Source of the DNA: Alphaproteobacteria bacterium
GTDB taxonomy: Bacteria; Pseudomonadota; Alphaproteobacteria; UBA8366; GCA-2717185
Direction of reading: 5' to 3'
DNA: 64,000 nucleotides
Assembly: GCA_012103325.1 (NCBI GenBank)
Contig: WLWY01000008.1
Span: forward strand, 124,001-188,000
The translations under genes and the position numbers were made by a program. Position 1 is the first letter of the stretch; each line of letters starts with the position of its first letter. Below are positions 9,409-18,700 of the stretch, piece by piece. Below the pieces are notes generated by a model that was not told the origin of the DNA, did not search any database, and worked only from the letters and a program-made list of their open reading frames with translations.

Positions 9409-10505
9409 ACACCACCGTCCCTCGGCTTGCTCGGTCCGCTGGGCGGCGCGCCCTTGGCGAGATACATCGGGCTGGCGAGATATTGGCCGAGCAGGAAACG
9501 GGCCAAGACTCCGATGACGGCCATGATCGGTACCGCGAGCATAATGCCGAGGAAGCCAAAGAGGCTGCCACCCGCCAAAAGCGCAAATATGATCCACACC
9601 GCATGCAAACCGACTCGGTCCCCGACAAGTTTCGGCGTCAAAAAATTACCTTCAAGAACCTGCCCGGCCCCGAAAACGGCCGCGACCATCAAAATTGGGC
9701 CAATTTCGCCAAACTGCGCGATCGCGATACCGATCCCCGCGACGAAGCCAAACAGCATACCGAAATAGGGAACAAACGAAATCAGGCCGGTAACGAAGCC
9801 GACGACCATCCCAAATTCCAGCCCGACGATGGACAGACCAACAGCATAAAATACGCCAAGCATCAGACAGACCAGCGCTTGCCCCCGCGCAAATCCAGCA
9901 AGGGTCTCATCGATCAGCCGCGTCTGTTCCCGAATGAGTTCGATACGGTCCCGGGGCAACCATCCGTCGATTTTTTCGATGATGCGGTCCCAATCGCGCA
10001 GCAGATAGAAGGTCACGATCGGTGTGATCACGGCCAAGGACAATAGCGAGATAAGCGACCCAATACCGCTCAGCAATTGGTTCGTAAATTTTCCAGCGAA
10101 GGTGAGAGCCTGTTTCGATGCCGACGCGAAAACATCTTCCAATTGCCGGAGCTGTTCTTCCGCCAGACGGCTTTCGATCAGCCCCATCAAAAACATCGAT
10201 TTTTCGCGAAGCGCCGCGAAGTACCCAGGAACCCGGTCAGCAAAATGGATCAGCTGGGCAGAAATGAGCGGGACCAGCAGCATTAGAACGGCAACGAGAA
10301 GTGCGAAGAAGAAAAAGGTGATCAGCGATGTCGCGACGGCGCGGGAACACCCCATCGCTTCCAACTTGTCACACGCCGGATCGAGAAAATAAGCAATCGC
10401 CATTCCCGTAACGAACGGCAAAAGCGTATTGCCAAGAACGACGACCAGCGCAATGAAGACAGCAAATCCGACAATCCATGCGACGGCCTGCTGACGCGTC
10501 GTCAT
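9405..10505 (-). CDS. AI-2E family transporter (PerM-like permease)
   Basis: A 366-aa polytopic membrane protein of the AI-2E/PerM family, with about eight hydrophobic segments and the conserved FVPYFG and C-terminal LGIMLAVP motifs. The family includes exporters and Na+/H+ antiporters; the substrate cannot be told from sequence. The start is the ATG of MTTRQQAVAWIVG, overlapping the stop of the PgsA-like gene (ATGA). It is followed by hda with another 4-bp overlap, so pgsA-like/permease/hda/SDR look like one operon, an arrangement common in alphaproteobacteria. Confidence 0.9.
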   Translation of the reverse strand: MTTRQQAVAWIVGFAVFIALVVVLGNTLLPFVTGMAIAYFLDPACDKLEAMGCSRAVATSLITFFFFALLVAVLMLLVPLISAQLIHFADRVPGYFAALREKSMFLMGLIESRLAEEQLRQLEDVFASASKQALTFAGKFTNQLLSGIGSLISLLSLAVITPIVTFYLLRDWDRIIEKIDGWLPRDRIELIREQTRLIDETLAGFARGQALVCLMLGVFYAVGLSIVGLEFGMVVGFVTGLISFVPYFGMLFGFVAGIGIAIAQFGEIGPILMVAAVFGAGQVLEGNFLTPKLVGDRVGLHAVWIIFALLAGGSLFGFLGIMLAVPIMAVIGVLARFLLGQYLASPMYLAKGAPPSGPSKPRDGGV

Positions 10506-11122
10506 CGCCCGCGTTCCATGCGGCCGCGTTGCGCTGCTGGCTGCCGGTTCTGGTCGCGTCGCCATATTGGCCCCACACTCAGACCAAACACCCATTGCCC
10601 AAGGTAAGCCAAACCGGATAACACGGTCGTCACGCCGACGAGCAACCCCAGCGTTGGCAGCAGACCGAAATGAGGCACGCCGACGCCCAAATTTCCAAGC
10701 AAAACCGCAACAAGAAGAATTTGCACCAACGTATTGAACTTACTAATAAACAAAGGCTGCATTTCAACGGGCCGGCCAAGTATGTGGAATAGCAAGGTGC
10801 CGCCGATGATCAAAATATCTCGGAAGACCACCAGGATGACAAGCCACGCGCTGATATGCCCCGCCTGCCCCAAGGTCACGTAAGCGCTGACGAGAAGCGC
10901 CTTATCGGCGATCGGATCCAGATAGCTGCCAAGCTTGGTAACGAAACCGAACCGTTTCGCCACGAACCCGTCCAACGCATCGGAAACGCCGGCAGCCACA
11001 AATACCCAAAATGCCGCGGCCATCGAGCCATGAATTACCAACCACACCAGGAGCGGAACGGCGAAAATTCGAGCCAGCGTTATCAGATTGGGAATGTTTG
11101 CGGCAATCGCGTTCCGGTTCAT
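10502..11122 (-). CDS. CDP-alcohol phosphatidyltransferase (PgsA-like)
   Basis: A 206-aa membrane enzyme of the CDP-alcohol phosphatidyltransferase family, which joins CDP-diacylglycerol to an alcohol such as glycerol-3-phosphate. The motif is DALDGFVAK, then GSYLDPIAD with the four aspartates in place. The usual DGxxAR has Lys instead of Arg here (DGFVAK). Several hydrophobic helices flank it. It could be the phosphatidylglycerophosphate synthase or a paralogue of the type often linked to hda clusters; no symbol is given because a second copy may exist outside the window. First gene of the operon leading to hda. Confidence 0.85.
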   Translation of the reverse strand: MNRNAIAANIPNLITLARIFAVPLLVWLVIHGSMAAAFWVFVAAGVSDALDGFVAKRFGFVTKLGSYLDPIADKALLVSAYVTLGQAGHISAWLVILVVFRDILIIGGTLLFHILGRPVEMQPLFISKFNTLVQILLVAVLLGNLGVGVPHFGLLPTLGLLVGVTTVLSGLAYLGQWVFGLSVGPIWRRDQNRQPAAQRGRMERGR

Positions 11123-11126
11123 AGCA

Positions 11127-12236
11127 TTACCGCCCTTGCCTAGAACGCAATGTCCATGTCGCCGATTCGGCCGTATAGCTCAAATCCAAGTCGTTTTGCG
11201 CCATCGCGAGACGGAGCTGATCAGCGTTACCCAGATAGACTATTTCGACAAGCGCCTGCTCGACGGACAATCGCATCAAATTTATCTCCTTCAGCGCCGC
11301 AAGCGTACCGAGACGTTTGCGTATCGCAAGCCAATCGCCGAGATCGCGGTATGGCACATTAATGGCGATCCGCTGTTCAACACTCCGCTCAAGAAGATTT
11401 TCCCGCTTCCAAGCTTCCACCGCCTCGTTAGCCAGAGTCGCCGCCGCCTCAGACAATAAGGCATCTCGCGACGCCCCATTATCCGACTGGAAGCGCCGGA
11501 AGTCTGTTTGATCGCTACTGTTGCCGCCATATCGGGACGTTGCGACTTCGAGCCGCAAGAGACCGTCGGCCTCGCTGATCGAGAGCGCTGCGACCACCAC
11601 CATCGTCTCGCCCGCACCGTAACGCGCCGCAATCTCGGACAACTTGTTTCTTTCGCCCAAGACGACTTCCTCGGCACTCGCGGCCGATACGTCGGAGAGG
11701 TCGCGAACCGGAAGGAGAAGCGGCAGCAAACCATCCGCACGTCCCTCACGAGACCATGCCGAGAACCAAGGATTTGCGTCATCCCACAAGATCGTAGACC
11801 CGGCCGTCTGGAACACCGGCAACACAAGCACGGGCCGGCTTACCGTCTCTGCAAACGGGATATCGGCGTCCCGTAACGCCTTGCGGACACCATCGGCCTT
11901 AAAGCGCACAGTCAGCGACGCGACATAACGCCCGCCGCCGAATTTCTCGCGATCAACCGAAAAATCCCGCAACAGCCTTGTGACGGCGGGATCATCAAGT
12001 TGCGGCAGACGATCGTGATCATCGCTTAATGTAAGACGCTCGAACAACATGCGAAGCGCATCATGTTGCGCGCGTGCTATGCCGCTCGATTTCGCTGCAA
12101 ATTCGTCGGCGGCACGGGCATCGACAGCCACACCTCGAACACTGAATACATCACGTGCCTGCGCATGCGACGGCGATATCGAGGCCAGCAGCACAGCAAC
12201 AAACAGGTAAAAACAGGAAATTTGTTCTTTATACAT
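11127..12236 (-). CDS. DUF2066-domain exported protein
   Basis: A 369-aa protein with a signal peptide ([18 protein letters not shown]) and a body resembling DUF2066, a family of unknown function often found next to purM in proteobacteria. I start at the ATG of [12 protein letters not shown] because it places the signal sequence at the N-terminus. An in-frame ATG 54 bp upstream would add a hydrophilic leader and abut the purM start. It is followed after 4 bp by the PgsA-like gene. A periplasmic or outer-membrane location is inferred. Confidence 0.75.
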   Translation of the reverse strand: MYKEQISCFYLFVAVLLASISPSHAQARDVFSVRGVAVDARAADEFAAKSSGIARAQHDALRMLFERLTLSDDHDRLPQLDDPAVTRLLRDFSVDREKFGGGRYVASLTVRFKADGVRKALRDADIPFAETVSRPVLVLPVFQTAGSTILWDDANPWFSAWSREGRADGLLPLLLPVRDLSDVSAASAEEVVLGERNKLSEIAARYGAGETMVVVAALSISEADGLLRLEVATSRYGGNSSDQTDFRRFQSDNGASRDALLSEAAATLANEAVEAWKRENLLERSVEQRIAINVPYRDLGDWLAIRKRLGTLAALKEINLMRLSVEQALVEIVYLGNADQLRLAMAQNDLDLSYTAESATWTLRSRQGR

Positions 12237-12290
12237 CCGCAAGGCCGCCCTGCCCGACGCGCCCGTCACATCGGGAACCTTCACATTCAT

Positions 12291-13445
12291 ATGTATGGAC
12301 TTGCCGGAGGAGCATTGCAAACCGTTCCGGATCAAGTATCTTCTGCGCCCGTTGTATACCTGTTTACCCAAGAGGACGCCATAGCCCGTCAACCTTCAAA
12401 AAACGGTCTTTCCTATCGCGATGCCGGAGTCGATATCGATGCCGGAAATGCGCTGGTTGAAGCCATAAAGCCGCTGGCACGAAGCACAATGAGGCCCGGC
12501 GCGGATGCAACCCTTGGCGGGTTTGGAGGACTCTTCGATCTGAAGGGTGCAGGCTTCAACGATCCCGTGCTCGTCGCCGCCACGGACGGCGTCGGGACGA
12601 AGTTGCGCGTCGCCCTGGAAGCTGGTCTGCACGACACCGTCGGTATCGACCTCGTTGCCATGTGCGTCAACGACCTCGTCGTGCAAGGCGCGGAGCCTTT
12701 GTTCTTCCTCGATTATTTTGCGTGCGCACGCCTTGATCCGGCCATTGCGGAAACCGTCGTCGCCGGAATAGCAAACGGCTGCAAGCAGGCAGGATGCGCC
12801 CTGATTGGCGGCGAAACAGCCGAAATGCCCGGAATGTATACGGGCAGTGATTACGATTTGGCAGGCTTCGCGGTAGGGGCGGCCGAGCGGCATAATATCC
12901 TGACAGGCAATGCAGTCGTCGAGGGCGACGTCATCCTTGGTCTGGCTTCAAGCGGTCTTCACTCGAACGGATTTTCGCTTGTCCGGCGTGTAATCGAGGA
13001 CGCCAATATCCGTTATTCTGAAGACGCGCCGTTTTCGGATGGCAAAAGTTTTGGCAGCGCCCTACTGACACCGACGAGAATTTACGCCCGTAGTTGCCTT
13101 GCAGCATTGGAGACCGGGAGCGTTCATGCCTTCGCGCACATAACCGGCGGTGGCCTAACCGAAAACCTGCCGCGGGTTTTGCCTGACGGGCTTGCAGCCT
13201 CGCTCGATTCTGGCTCCTGGCCCGTGCCGCCGGTCTTCGAATGGCTCGCGAAACAGGGCGGCATCGAGACCGCGGAAATGCAACGGACCTTCAATTGCGG
13301 GATCGGCATGGCGGTGATCATCGCGCAGGAGTCCGTTTCCATGGTGACAAATATATTGGAAACCCACGGCGAAACCGTTCACGAAATTGGGCGCACTATA
13401 GCAAGCGGCACGGGACCAGCCGTACGCTTCGACGGTAGCGATTAG
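12291..13445 (+). CDS. purM: Phosphoribosylformylglycinamidine cyclo-ligase (AIR synthetase)
   Basis: ATP-dependent ring closure of FGAM to AIR in purine synthesis. The motifs [35 protein letters not shown] and [11 protein letters not shown] are all present. The homologous part starts around [11 protein letters not shown]. The ATG at 12291 gives 384 aa with a leader of about 37 residues. A TTG at 12315, preceded by GGAGGA, is a good alternative that shortens the leader. The gene diverges from the DUF2066 gene and is followed 4 bp later by purN. Confidence 0.95.
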   Translation: MYGLAGGALQTVPDQVSSAPVVYLFTQEDAIARQPSKNGLSYRDAGVDIDAGNALVEAIKPLARSTMRPGADATLGGFGGLFDLKGAGFNDPVLVAATDGVGTKLRVALEAGLHDTVGIDLVAMCVNDLVVQGAEPLFFLDYFACARLDPAIAETVVAGIANGCKQAGCALIGGETAEMPGMYTGSDYDLAGFAVGAAERHNILTGNAVVEGDVILGLASSGLHSNGFSLVRRVIEDANIRYSEDAPFSDGKSFGSALLTPTRIYARSCLAALETGSVHAFAHITGGGLTENLPRVLPDGLAASLDSGSWPVPPVFEWLAKQGGIETAEMQRTFNCGIGMAVIIAQESVSMVTNILETHGETVHEIGRTIASGTGPAVRFDGSD

Positions 13446-13449
13446 CCCA

Positions 13450-14103
13450 ATGCTCAGGGTCGCCGTTCTCCTATCAGGGCGTGGTTCGAATCTCCAGGCT
13501 CTGATCGACGCAAGCCAAGGAGACGCTTTTCCGGCAACAATCGTTCGCGTCATTTCCAATGTTCCCGACGCGCAGGGCCTACAGCGCGCGCAGGATGCGG
13601 GGATCGATACGGTGGTGATCGACCACCGGAAATTCTCTAGCCGAACCGAATTCGACGAGGCTCTCGACACGGCACTCCATGCCTGCGATGCGGAACTGGT
13701 CTGCCTCGCGGGCTTCATGCGGATACTCACGCAAGATTTTGTCGAAGGCTGGCAAGACCGGCTGATAAATATTCATCCGTCCTTATTACCCGCATTCAAA
13801 GGGCTCGACGCGCAACAGCAAGCCCTCGATGCAGGCGTAAGGATAGCGGGCTGTTCTGTTCACTTCGTTCGACCCGGGATGGACGAAGGCCCGATTGTGG
13901 CACAAGCCGCGGTTCCGGTACTGCAGAACGACGACGACGCCTCCCTCGCCGCGCGAATCCTGAGGCAAGAGCACGTGATTTATCCGCTTGTCGTGCGGTT
14001 GATTGCCGAAGGCCGGGTCCAGGTGGAAGATGAGCAGGTGGTCATCAACGTGGGCGACTCTTCCGCCGGCATATTGCTCAACCCGTCGCTCGCTGACTTG
14101 TAA
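13450..14103 (+). CDS. purN: Phosphoribosylglycinamide formyltransferase
   Basis: Transfers a formyl group from 10-formyl-THF to GAR. The 217-aa protein begins RVAVLLSGRGSNLQALIDA (phosphate loop), with catalytic Asn/His in LINIHPSLLPAFKG and Asp in GPIVAQ-region context. It lies 4 bp downstream of purM, so the two form an operon, consistent with consecutive roles in purine synthesis. Length and motifs are normal. Confidence 0.96.
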   Translation: MLRVAVLLSGRGSNLQALIDASQGDAFPATIVRVISNVPDAQGLQRAQDAGIDTVVIDHRKFSSRTEFDEALDTALHACDAELVCLAGFMRILTQDFVEGWQDRLINIHPSLLPAFKGLDAQQQALDAGVRIAGCSVHFVRPGMDEGPIVAQAAVPVLQNDDDASLAARILRQEHVIYPLVVRLIAEGRVQVEDEQVVINVGDSSAGILLNPSLADL

Positions 14104-14174
14104 AATTTTGACAAACGATATACCTACAGCCCTTCTAAATTATCTGGGCCGGTAAACCGTGTTTGGGTAATTTT

Positions 14175-14202
14175 TTGTGAACCCGCTCGCTTTATTTATA
14201 AT
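14175..14202 (+). promoter_or_regulatory. Sigma70-type promoter for the small membrane protein gene
   Basis: TTGTGA (14175-14180) and a perfect TATAAT (14197-14202) are separated by 16 bp. The predicted start near 14209 gives an untranslated leader of about 75 nt before the ATG at 14284. The gene therefore has its own promoter and need not be read from purMN. Confidence 0.6.
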
Positions 14203-14283
14203 GAGGACAGCGGTTAAGTCGCCGGAAGCGGTTATGATCCGCTATAGCAAACGATTGCGATCGTATTAGACGGAGTAGCGATA

Positions 14284-14415
14284 ATGAAGAAGCTAGCCTA
14301 CGAAAATGCCCCTCAAGAAAATCTCCAGACTTGGAGCCGCGTTACCAAGCTGCTTGGCTACGGATCGGCCTTGACGGCGATATTGCTCCTGATCTTAGCG
14401 GCGACGCTACTTTAA
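14284..14415 (+). CDS. Small single-span membrane protein, possibly aa3-oxidase subunit IV-like
   Basis: A 43-aa frame with GGAG eight bases before its ATG and a strong promoter upstream. Residues 1-22 are polar (ending TWSRVTKLLG) and residues 24-43 form one hydrophobic helix rich in Leu and Ala. The layout, a soluble head with a W/Y-x-x-VTK-type lead-in and a single span at the C-terminus, resembles the small subunit IV-like proteins of alphaproteobacterial aa3 cytochrome c oxidases. That match is by pattern only. It is convergent with ndk, whose end is 10 bp away. Confidence 0.55.
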   Translation: MKKLAYENAPQENLQTWSRVTKLLGYGSALTAILLLILAATLL

Positions 14416-14424
14416 CGAATACGC

Positions 14425-14847
14425 TCAGCCGACGATCTCTGTTTGGCTGAAAAAGAACGAAATCTCTTGTGCTGCGGTTTCCGGTGCATCTGAGCCGTGC
14501 ACCGAATTCGCTTCAACGGATTCTCCGAAATCCTTTCGAATCGTACCATCATCCGCGTTGGCTGGGTTAGTCGCGCCCATGATTTCGCGATTTCGCGTGA
14601 TCGCATTCTCGCCTTCAAGAACCTGGACGACCACGGGGCCGGATGTCATGAATTCGCACAAATCGGAGAAAAAGGCTCTCTCCTTATGTACGCCATAAAA
14701 TCGTTCAGCCTGCGCCTGGTTTAGCCAAACCCGCTTCTGGGCGATGATCCGGAGTCCCGCCTCCTCGAACCGAGCGTTGATGCTGCCCGTCAGATTTCGA
14801 CGTGTTGCATCCGGTTTGATAATCGACAAAGTACATTCGATAGCCAT
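14425..14847 (-). CDS. ndk: Nucleoside diphosphate kinase
   Basis: Transfers the gamma-phosphate from ATP to NDPs through a phosphohistidine. The 140-aa protein has the family start [15 protein letters not shown] and the active-site block [12 protein letters not shown] containing the catalytic His. Length is normal for bacterial Ndk. It is monocistronic here, convergent with the small membrane protein gene. Confidence 0.97.
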   Translation of the reverse strand: MAIECTLSIIKPDATRRNLTGSINARFEEAGLRIIAQKRVWLNQAQAERFYGVHKERAFFSDLCEFMTSGPVVVQVLEGENAITRNREIMGATNPANADDGTIRKDFGESVEANSVHGSDAPETAAQEISFFFSQTEIVG

Positions 14848-15083
14848 TAATTAAATCCCCTTGATACGCCCGTGGCGAAAAGTGGCGGGGTTATAGACGG
14901 GCTTGCCTGACCGAGCAAGCAGTCTCTTCCTCAGCCACCTCACCGCGCTAGCGCCATGATTGCAGCCACATGATGCTATTATCTTGGTTACCTTTCGTTA
15001 ACGTTGTTCTGATACCGATATCGCCGTTTCAATGCTGCCTGGGCGACCGGGCGCCCTGGTTGAACAACGCAAGGAGCCAGATG

Positions 15084-16343
15084 ATGGCGACAAAGTCAGT
15101 AGCACGAAAGAAACCCAGCGCGGCCAAAAAGCCGCGCACGGCGACCAAACGACGGTCGACCGCTCGTAAAACAACGACCCGCTCGCGGGTCAGCACGACA
15201 CGCCGCGCCACGACACGTCGGCCGGCAGTTCGTAAAACTGCTGCAAAAAAGACTGTAGCGAAAAAGAAGCCAGCAGCGCGTAAGACCGTTGCGAAGAAGA
15301 AGCCGGTAGCGCGTAAGACGGTTGCCAAGAAGCGTCCGGCAGCGCGGAAGACGGTCCGTAAGACCGTGGCCAAGAAGCGTCCGGCAGCGCGGAAGACGGT
15401 CCGTAAGACCGTGGCCAAGAAGCGTCCGGCAGCGCGGAAGACGACCGCTCGTCGTAAGACGGTCGCCAAGAAGCGTCCGGCAGCGCGGAAGACGGTCCGC
15501 AAGACCGTGGCCAAGAAGCGTCCGGCAACGCGGAAGACGACCGCTCGTCGTAAGACGGTCGCCAAGAAGCGTCCGGCAGCGCGGAAGACGGTCCGCAAGG
15601 CCGTGGCCAAGAAGCGTCCGGCAACGCGGAAGACGACCGCTCGTCGTAAGACGGTCGCCAAGAAGCGTCCGGCAGCGCGGAAGACGGTCCGTAAGACCGT
15701 GGCCAAGAAGCGTCCGGCAACGCGGAAGACGACCGCTCGTCGTAAGACGGTCGCCAAGAAGCGTCCGGCAGCGCGGAAGACGACCGCTCGTCGTAAGACG
15801 GTCGCCAAGAAGCGTCCGGCAACGCGGAAGACGACCGCTCGTCGTAAGACGGTCGCCAAGAAGCGTCCGGCAGCGCGGAAGACGACCGCTCGTCGTAAGA
15901 CGGTCGCCAAGAAGCGTCCGGCAGCGCGGAAGACGACCGCTCGTCGTAAGACGGTCGCCAAGAAGCGTCCGGCAACGCGGAAGACGACCGCTCGTCGTAA
16001 GACGGTCGCCAAGAAGCGTCCGGCAGCGCGGAAGACGACCGCTCGTCGTAAGACGGTCGCCAAGAAGCGGCCAGCAGCGCGGAAGACGGTCCGTAAGACC
16101 GTGTCCAAGAAGCGTCCGGCAACGCGGAAGACGACCGCTCGTCGTAAGACGGTCGCCAAGAAGCGGCCAGCAGCGCGTAAGACGGTCCGCAAGACCGTGG
16201 CCAAGAAGCGGCCAGCAGCGCGTAAGACAGTCGCTCGCAAGGCGATTTCCAGAAAGCCGGCGGCACGACGTCGCGTCGTTGCCATTAAACCCCGTGCCAA
16301 GCGGCCAGTCCGCGCGCGCCGGACAATGCGCAGGGCTGCTTAG
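15084..16343 (+). CDS. Histone H1-like Lys/Arg/Ala repeat protein
   Basis: A 419-aa, extremely basic protein with no acidic stretches. After about 55 residues of unique basic sequence it is almost wholly built from repeats of the type KTTARRKTVAKKRPAAR (17 aa) alternating with shorter KTVRKTVAKKRPAAR (15 aa). This is the composition of bacterial histone H1-like/AlgP-like proteins, which bind DNA through the AAKK/PAAK-type tail and compact or regulate the nucleoid. AAGGAG lies seven bases before the ATG at 15084; the ATG at 15081 is three bases closer to it. A hairpin terminator follows at 16423. Because of the repeats the other strand is also open for 420 codons, a by-product and not a gene. 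Confidence 0.8.
   Translation: MATKSVARKKPSAAKKPRTATKRRSTARKTTTRSRVSTTRRATTRRPAVRKTAAKKTVAKKKPAARKTVAKKKPVARKTVAKKRPAARKTVRKTVAKKRPAARKTVRKTVAKKRPAARKTTARRKTVAKKRPAARKTVRKTVAKKRPATRKTTARRKTVAKKRPAARKTVRKAVAKKRPATRKTTARRKTVAKKRPAARKTVRKTVAKKRPATRKTTARRKTVAKKRPAARKTTARRKTVAKKRPATRKTTARRKTVAKKRPAARKTTARRKTVAKKRPAARKTTARRKTVAKKRPATRKTTARRKTVAKKRPAARKTTARRKTVAKKRPAARKTVRKTVSKKRPATRKTTARRKTVAKKRPAARKTVRKTVAKKRPAARKTVARKAISRKPAARRRVVAIKPRAKRPVRARRTMRRAA
15246..16245 (+). repeat. Tandem 45/51-bp coding repeats
   Basis: About one kilobase of direct repeats encoding the basic 15- and 17-residue units. Neighbouring units are nearly identical at the nucleotide level, including silent positions. This points to recent expansion or homogenisation by recombination or slippage. 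Minor variants (GCA/ACG before CGG, CGT versus CGG before CCA or CCG) mark sub-blocks. Copy number probably varies between strains and may be miscounted in a short-read assembly. Confidence 0.85.
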
Positions 16344-16422
16344 CCTGCGTATCGTTTAAGGGGTTGTTTCCGCGCAACGCGCCGGGTCAAACCGGCGCAG
16401 CGGGAATGGCGCAAAGCGTTCG

Positions 16423-16450
16423 ATAACGGCGGGCTTCGGCCCGCCGTTAT
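16423..16450. terminator. Bidirectional hairpin terminator
   Basis: A perfect 12-bp stem (ATAACGGCGGGC and its complement) is closed by a TTCG tetraloop and followed by GCTTTCTC. It lies between the convergent histone-like gene and holC and can serve both. Confidence 0.75.
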
Positions 16451-16472
16451 GCTTTCTCAGCACCGCCTCTTC

Positions 16473-16940
16473 TCAGGCAGTTTCATTCGCCTCCGCCTTT
16501 TTCTCCCAGCCACCAGACTGGTTCTGCTGCCAGTAAGTAAGGTGATGTCCCGTCTTAAGATGCGCGCTCCAACGACCGCGCGCCGCGCTTACGGTTTCAA
16601 CATCGTTATCGTCAAACAATTCGCAGCACAAATCGAACATCTCGACATTCTCAGAGACGGCGCCATCGGTCAGGAATAAAACATTCGCTGAGTTTGGGTT
16701 CTCATCGCTATCGGTCAGCCAAACGGGCTGCAGAGCGGCGTTTCCATCCTCCTTGCTGCCGTGCGGCAAAAATCCGTCACTCCGATAGGTCCAGAGCAAT
16801 CCATTCAAGGACTCAACGCGCTCCGCGGAACGGGCCACTACGACCGCCCGCCATCCCCGCTCCAACGTCTTTTCGAGCAGTACCGGCAGCGCCCGCTCGA
16901 GCGAGGTCCGTTGCAGATGGTAGAAACGGATTTCCGTCAC
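16473..16940 (-). CDS. holC: DNA polymerase III subunit chi
   Basis: A 155-aa HolC-type protein, part of the clamp loader, which links it to SSB. It begins TEIRFYHLQRTSLERALPVLLEKTLERG, the usual chi N-terminus, and has a central FLPHG segment plus PVWLTD. I start at the GTG giving MTEIRFYHL; a TTG four codons upstream sits directly after the pepA stop. It lies downstream of pepA on the same strand, the common pepA-holC pairing. Confidence 0.85.
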   Translation of the reverse strand: MTEIRFYHLQRTSLERALPVLLEKTLERGWRAVVVARSAERVESLNGLLWTYRSDGFLPHGSKEDGNAALQPVWLTDSDENPNSANVLFLTDGAVSENVEMFDLCCELFDDNDVETVSAARGRWSAHLKTGHHLTYWQQNQSGGWEKKAEANETA

Positions 16941-16952
16941 GGCCGCCAGCAA

Positions 16953-18428
16953 TCAATCTTCATAGAACTCTTTGACCATAGTATCGAGAAGCCGAACGCC
17001 ATACCCGGTACCACCCTTCGGTACTGTATCCTTATCCTTGCCCGACCACGCCATCCCCGCGATATCAAGGTGCGCCCATGGCGTATTATTGACAAAGCGT
17101 TGCAGGAACTGCGCGGCGGTAATCGAACCGGCCGGCCGGCCTCCAACATTCTTCATATCCGCTGCCGGACTATCGATCTGCTTGTCGTAATCCTTGTTCA
17201 GCGGAAATCGCCACAGCTTCTCTCCGGTCGCCTTGCCGGCGGCGATCAAGTTTTCGCTCAACGTATCATCGTTCGCGAAGACCCCTGCATGTTCATGTCC
17301 CAAGCTGATAATGATCGCACCGGTCAAGGTCGCCAAATCGACAATGAACTGCGGCTTGAAGCGATCCTGCGTGTACCAGAGGGCGTCTGCCAGAACCAGG
17401 CGCCCTTCCGCATCGGTATTGATGATTTCGATCGTCTGCCCGGACATCGACGTTACGATGTCACCCGGACGTTGGGCATTTCCATCGGGCATATTTTCAA
17501 CGAGACCGATGACTCCGATGACGTTGGCTTTGGCCTTGCGCCCGGCAACCGCCTTCATAACACCAGCGACGGTGCCGGCGCCGCCCATATCCCATTTCAT
17601 GTCTTCCATACCGCCGGCGGGCTTCAGCGAGATACCGCCCGTATCGAATGTCACCCCTTTTCCGACGAAGGCTAGCGGCTGTTTGTTCCGCGCGGCGCCA
17701 TTCCATCGCATTACGACAAGGCGGCTTTCACGGATCGATCCCTGCCCGACTCCAAGCAAGGCTCCCATGCCAAGGCGCTGCATTTGCTTTTCGCCAAGAA
17801 CCTCGACCTTCACACCGAGCTCCGTGAGCTTTTTCACTTCGGCCGCAAACGTTTCCGGGTACAAATCATTTGGTGGCGCAGAGACGAGATCCCGCGTGAA
17901 GAACACACCGTCGGCGACTTTGTCGAGTACAGCAAAGGCCCGCCGTGCCGTCGCAAATCCATCGACTCGCAGCGCCAATGCCCGCAACGAGGGCTTTTTG
18001 TTCGCCTTCTCCTTGGTCCGGTATTTATCAAACCGGTAACTTTTCAGTCGCGCGCCATATGCGATTTGCGCTGCAGCCTCCGCGAGATCATCCGCCCCGT
18101 CATCGACGAGAAATGTCGCCGCGGTCTCACCGACAGAGTTCATGTGCGCCAGTATTCGCCCGCCCAGCGCTTGTTGCGCCAGCATATCGAGCCCGCTGCC
18201 TAACCCAACCAACAAAATGCGCGAGTTGCCCATTCCCGCGGGTGCAAGGATTTCCAAAGTCTGCCCTTTCGCGCCAGTAAAGCGGCCGCTCGCAAGCGCA
18301 CGTTTCACCGCACCTCCCGTACGTTTGTCGATATCTTTGGCCGCCGGTGTCATTGCCTTGCCTTCTTTCACCCCGGCAACGATTGCACCGGATTTTGGCA
18401 GACTCAAAGAAGCGAAAGAAAATTTCAT
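16953..18428 (-). CDS. pepA: Leucyl aminopeptidase (cytosol aminopeptidase, M17)
   Basis: A 491-aa M17 metalloaminopeptidase, cytosolic and hexameric in the family, that removes N-terminal residues from peptides. The signature NTDAEGRLVLADAL is present, with metal ligands also in VGKGVTFDTGG and the Asp of KWDMGGA. The start is the ATG of MKFSFASLSLPKSG with CCGGAG upstream. The frame is open 94 codons further 5' but encodes Cys/Arg-rich unconserved sequence. E. coli PepA also binds DNA; nothing here shows that role. Confidence 0.95.
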   Translation of the reverse strand: MKFSFASLSLPKSGAIVAGVKEGKAMTPAAKDIDKRTGGAVKRALASGRFTGAKGQTLEILAPAGMGNSRILLVGLGSGLDMLAQQALGGRILAHMNSVGETAATFLVDDGADDLAEAAAQIAYGARLKSYRFDKYRTKEKANKKPSLRALALRVDGFATARRAFAVLDKVADGVFFTRDLVSAPPNDLYPETFAAEVKKLTELGVKVEVLGEKQMQRLGMGALLGVGQGSIRESRLVVMRWNGAARNKQPLAFVGKGVTFDTGGISLKPAGGMEDMKWDMGGAGTVAGVMKAVAGRKAKANVIGVIGLVENMPDGNAQRPGDIVTSMSGQTIEIINTDAEGRLVLADALWYTQDRFKPQFIVDLATLTGAIIISLGHEHAGVFANDDTLSENLIAAGKATGEKLWRFPLNKDYDKQIDSPAADMKNVGGRPAGSITAAQFLQRFVNNTPWAHLDIAGMAWSGKDKDTVPKGGTGYGVRLLDTMVKEFYED

Positions 18429-18700
18429 GGTAAGCTCCGGAATTGAGGAAATTTGCGGTTGTAGACGTACAGCGGGTTTGCCCGCTACTCTAGCTTCACG
18501 GTCGGAAAAGGAAAAGCGAAGAGGGCATTCGCTCCGATCGCATCGATGTTTCGCCTTGCAATTCTGTTTATGCACGCATAAACGCCTTAAATGCGCATAT
18601 TCAACAGGAACCGGCTCATGTCCCACCAGACAGGGCTTGCCAGGGATACAATTCCCGTCCCGCGCTTTGTTAGGGCAAGCAATCATTCGGTCCCGAGCAA

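Noticed and set aside
15246..16245. Possible CRISPR array, because of regular repeats
   Set aside because: Repeats are contiguous, in frame and coding, without unique spacers, and no cas genes are present.
15029..16300. Long open frame antisense to the histone-like gene
   Set aside because: It is a mirror effect of the repeat units, which lack stops in several frames; composition is Leu/Ala/Arg/Val monotony and there is no start signal.
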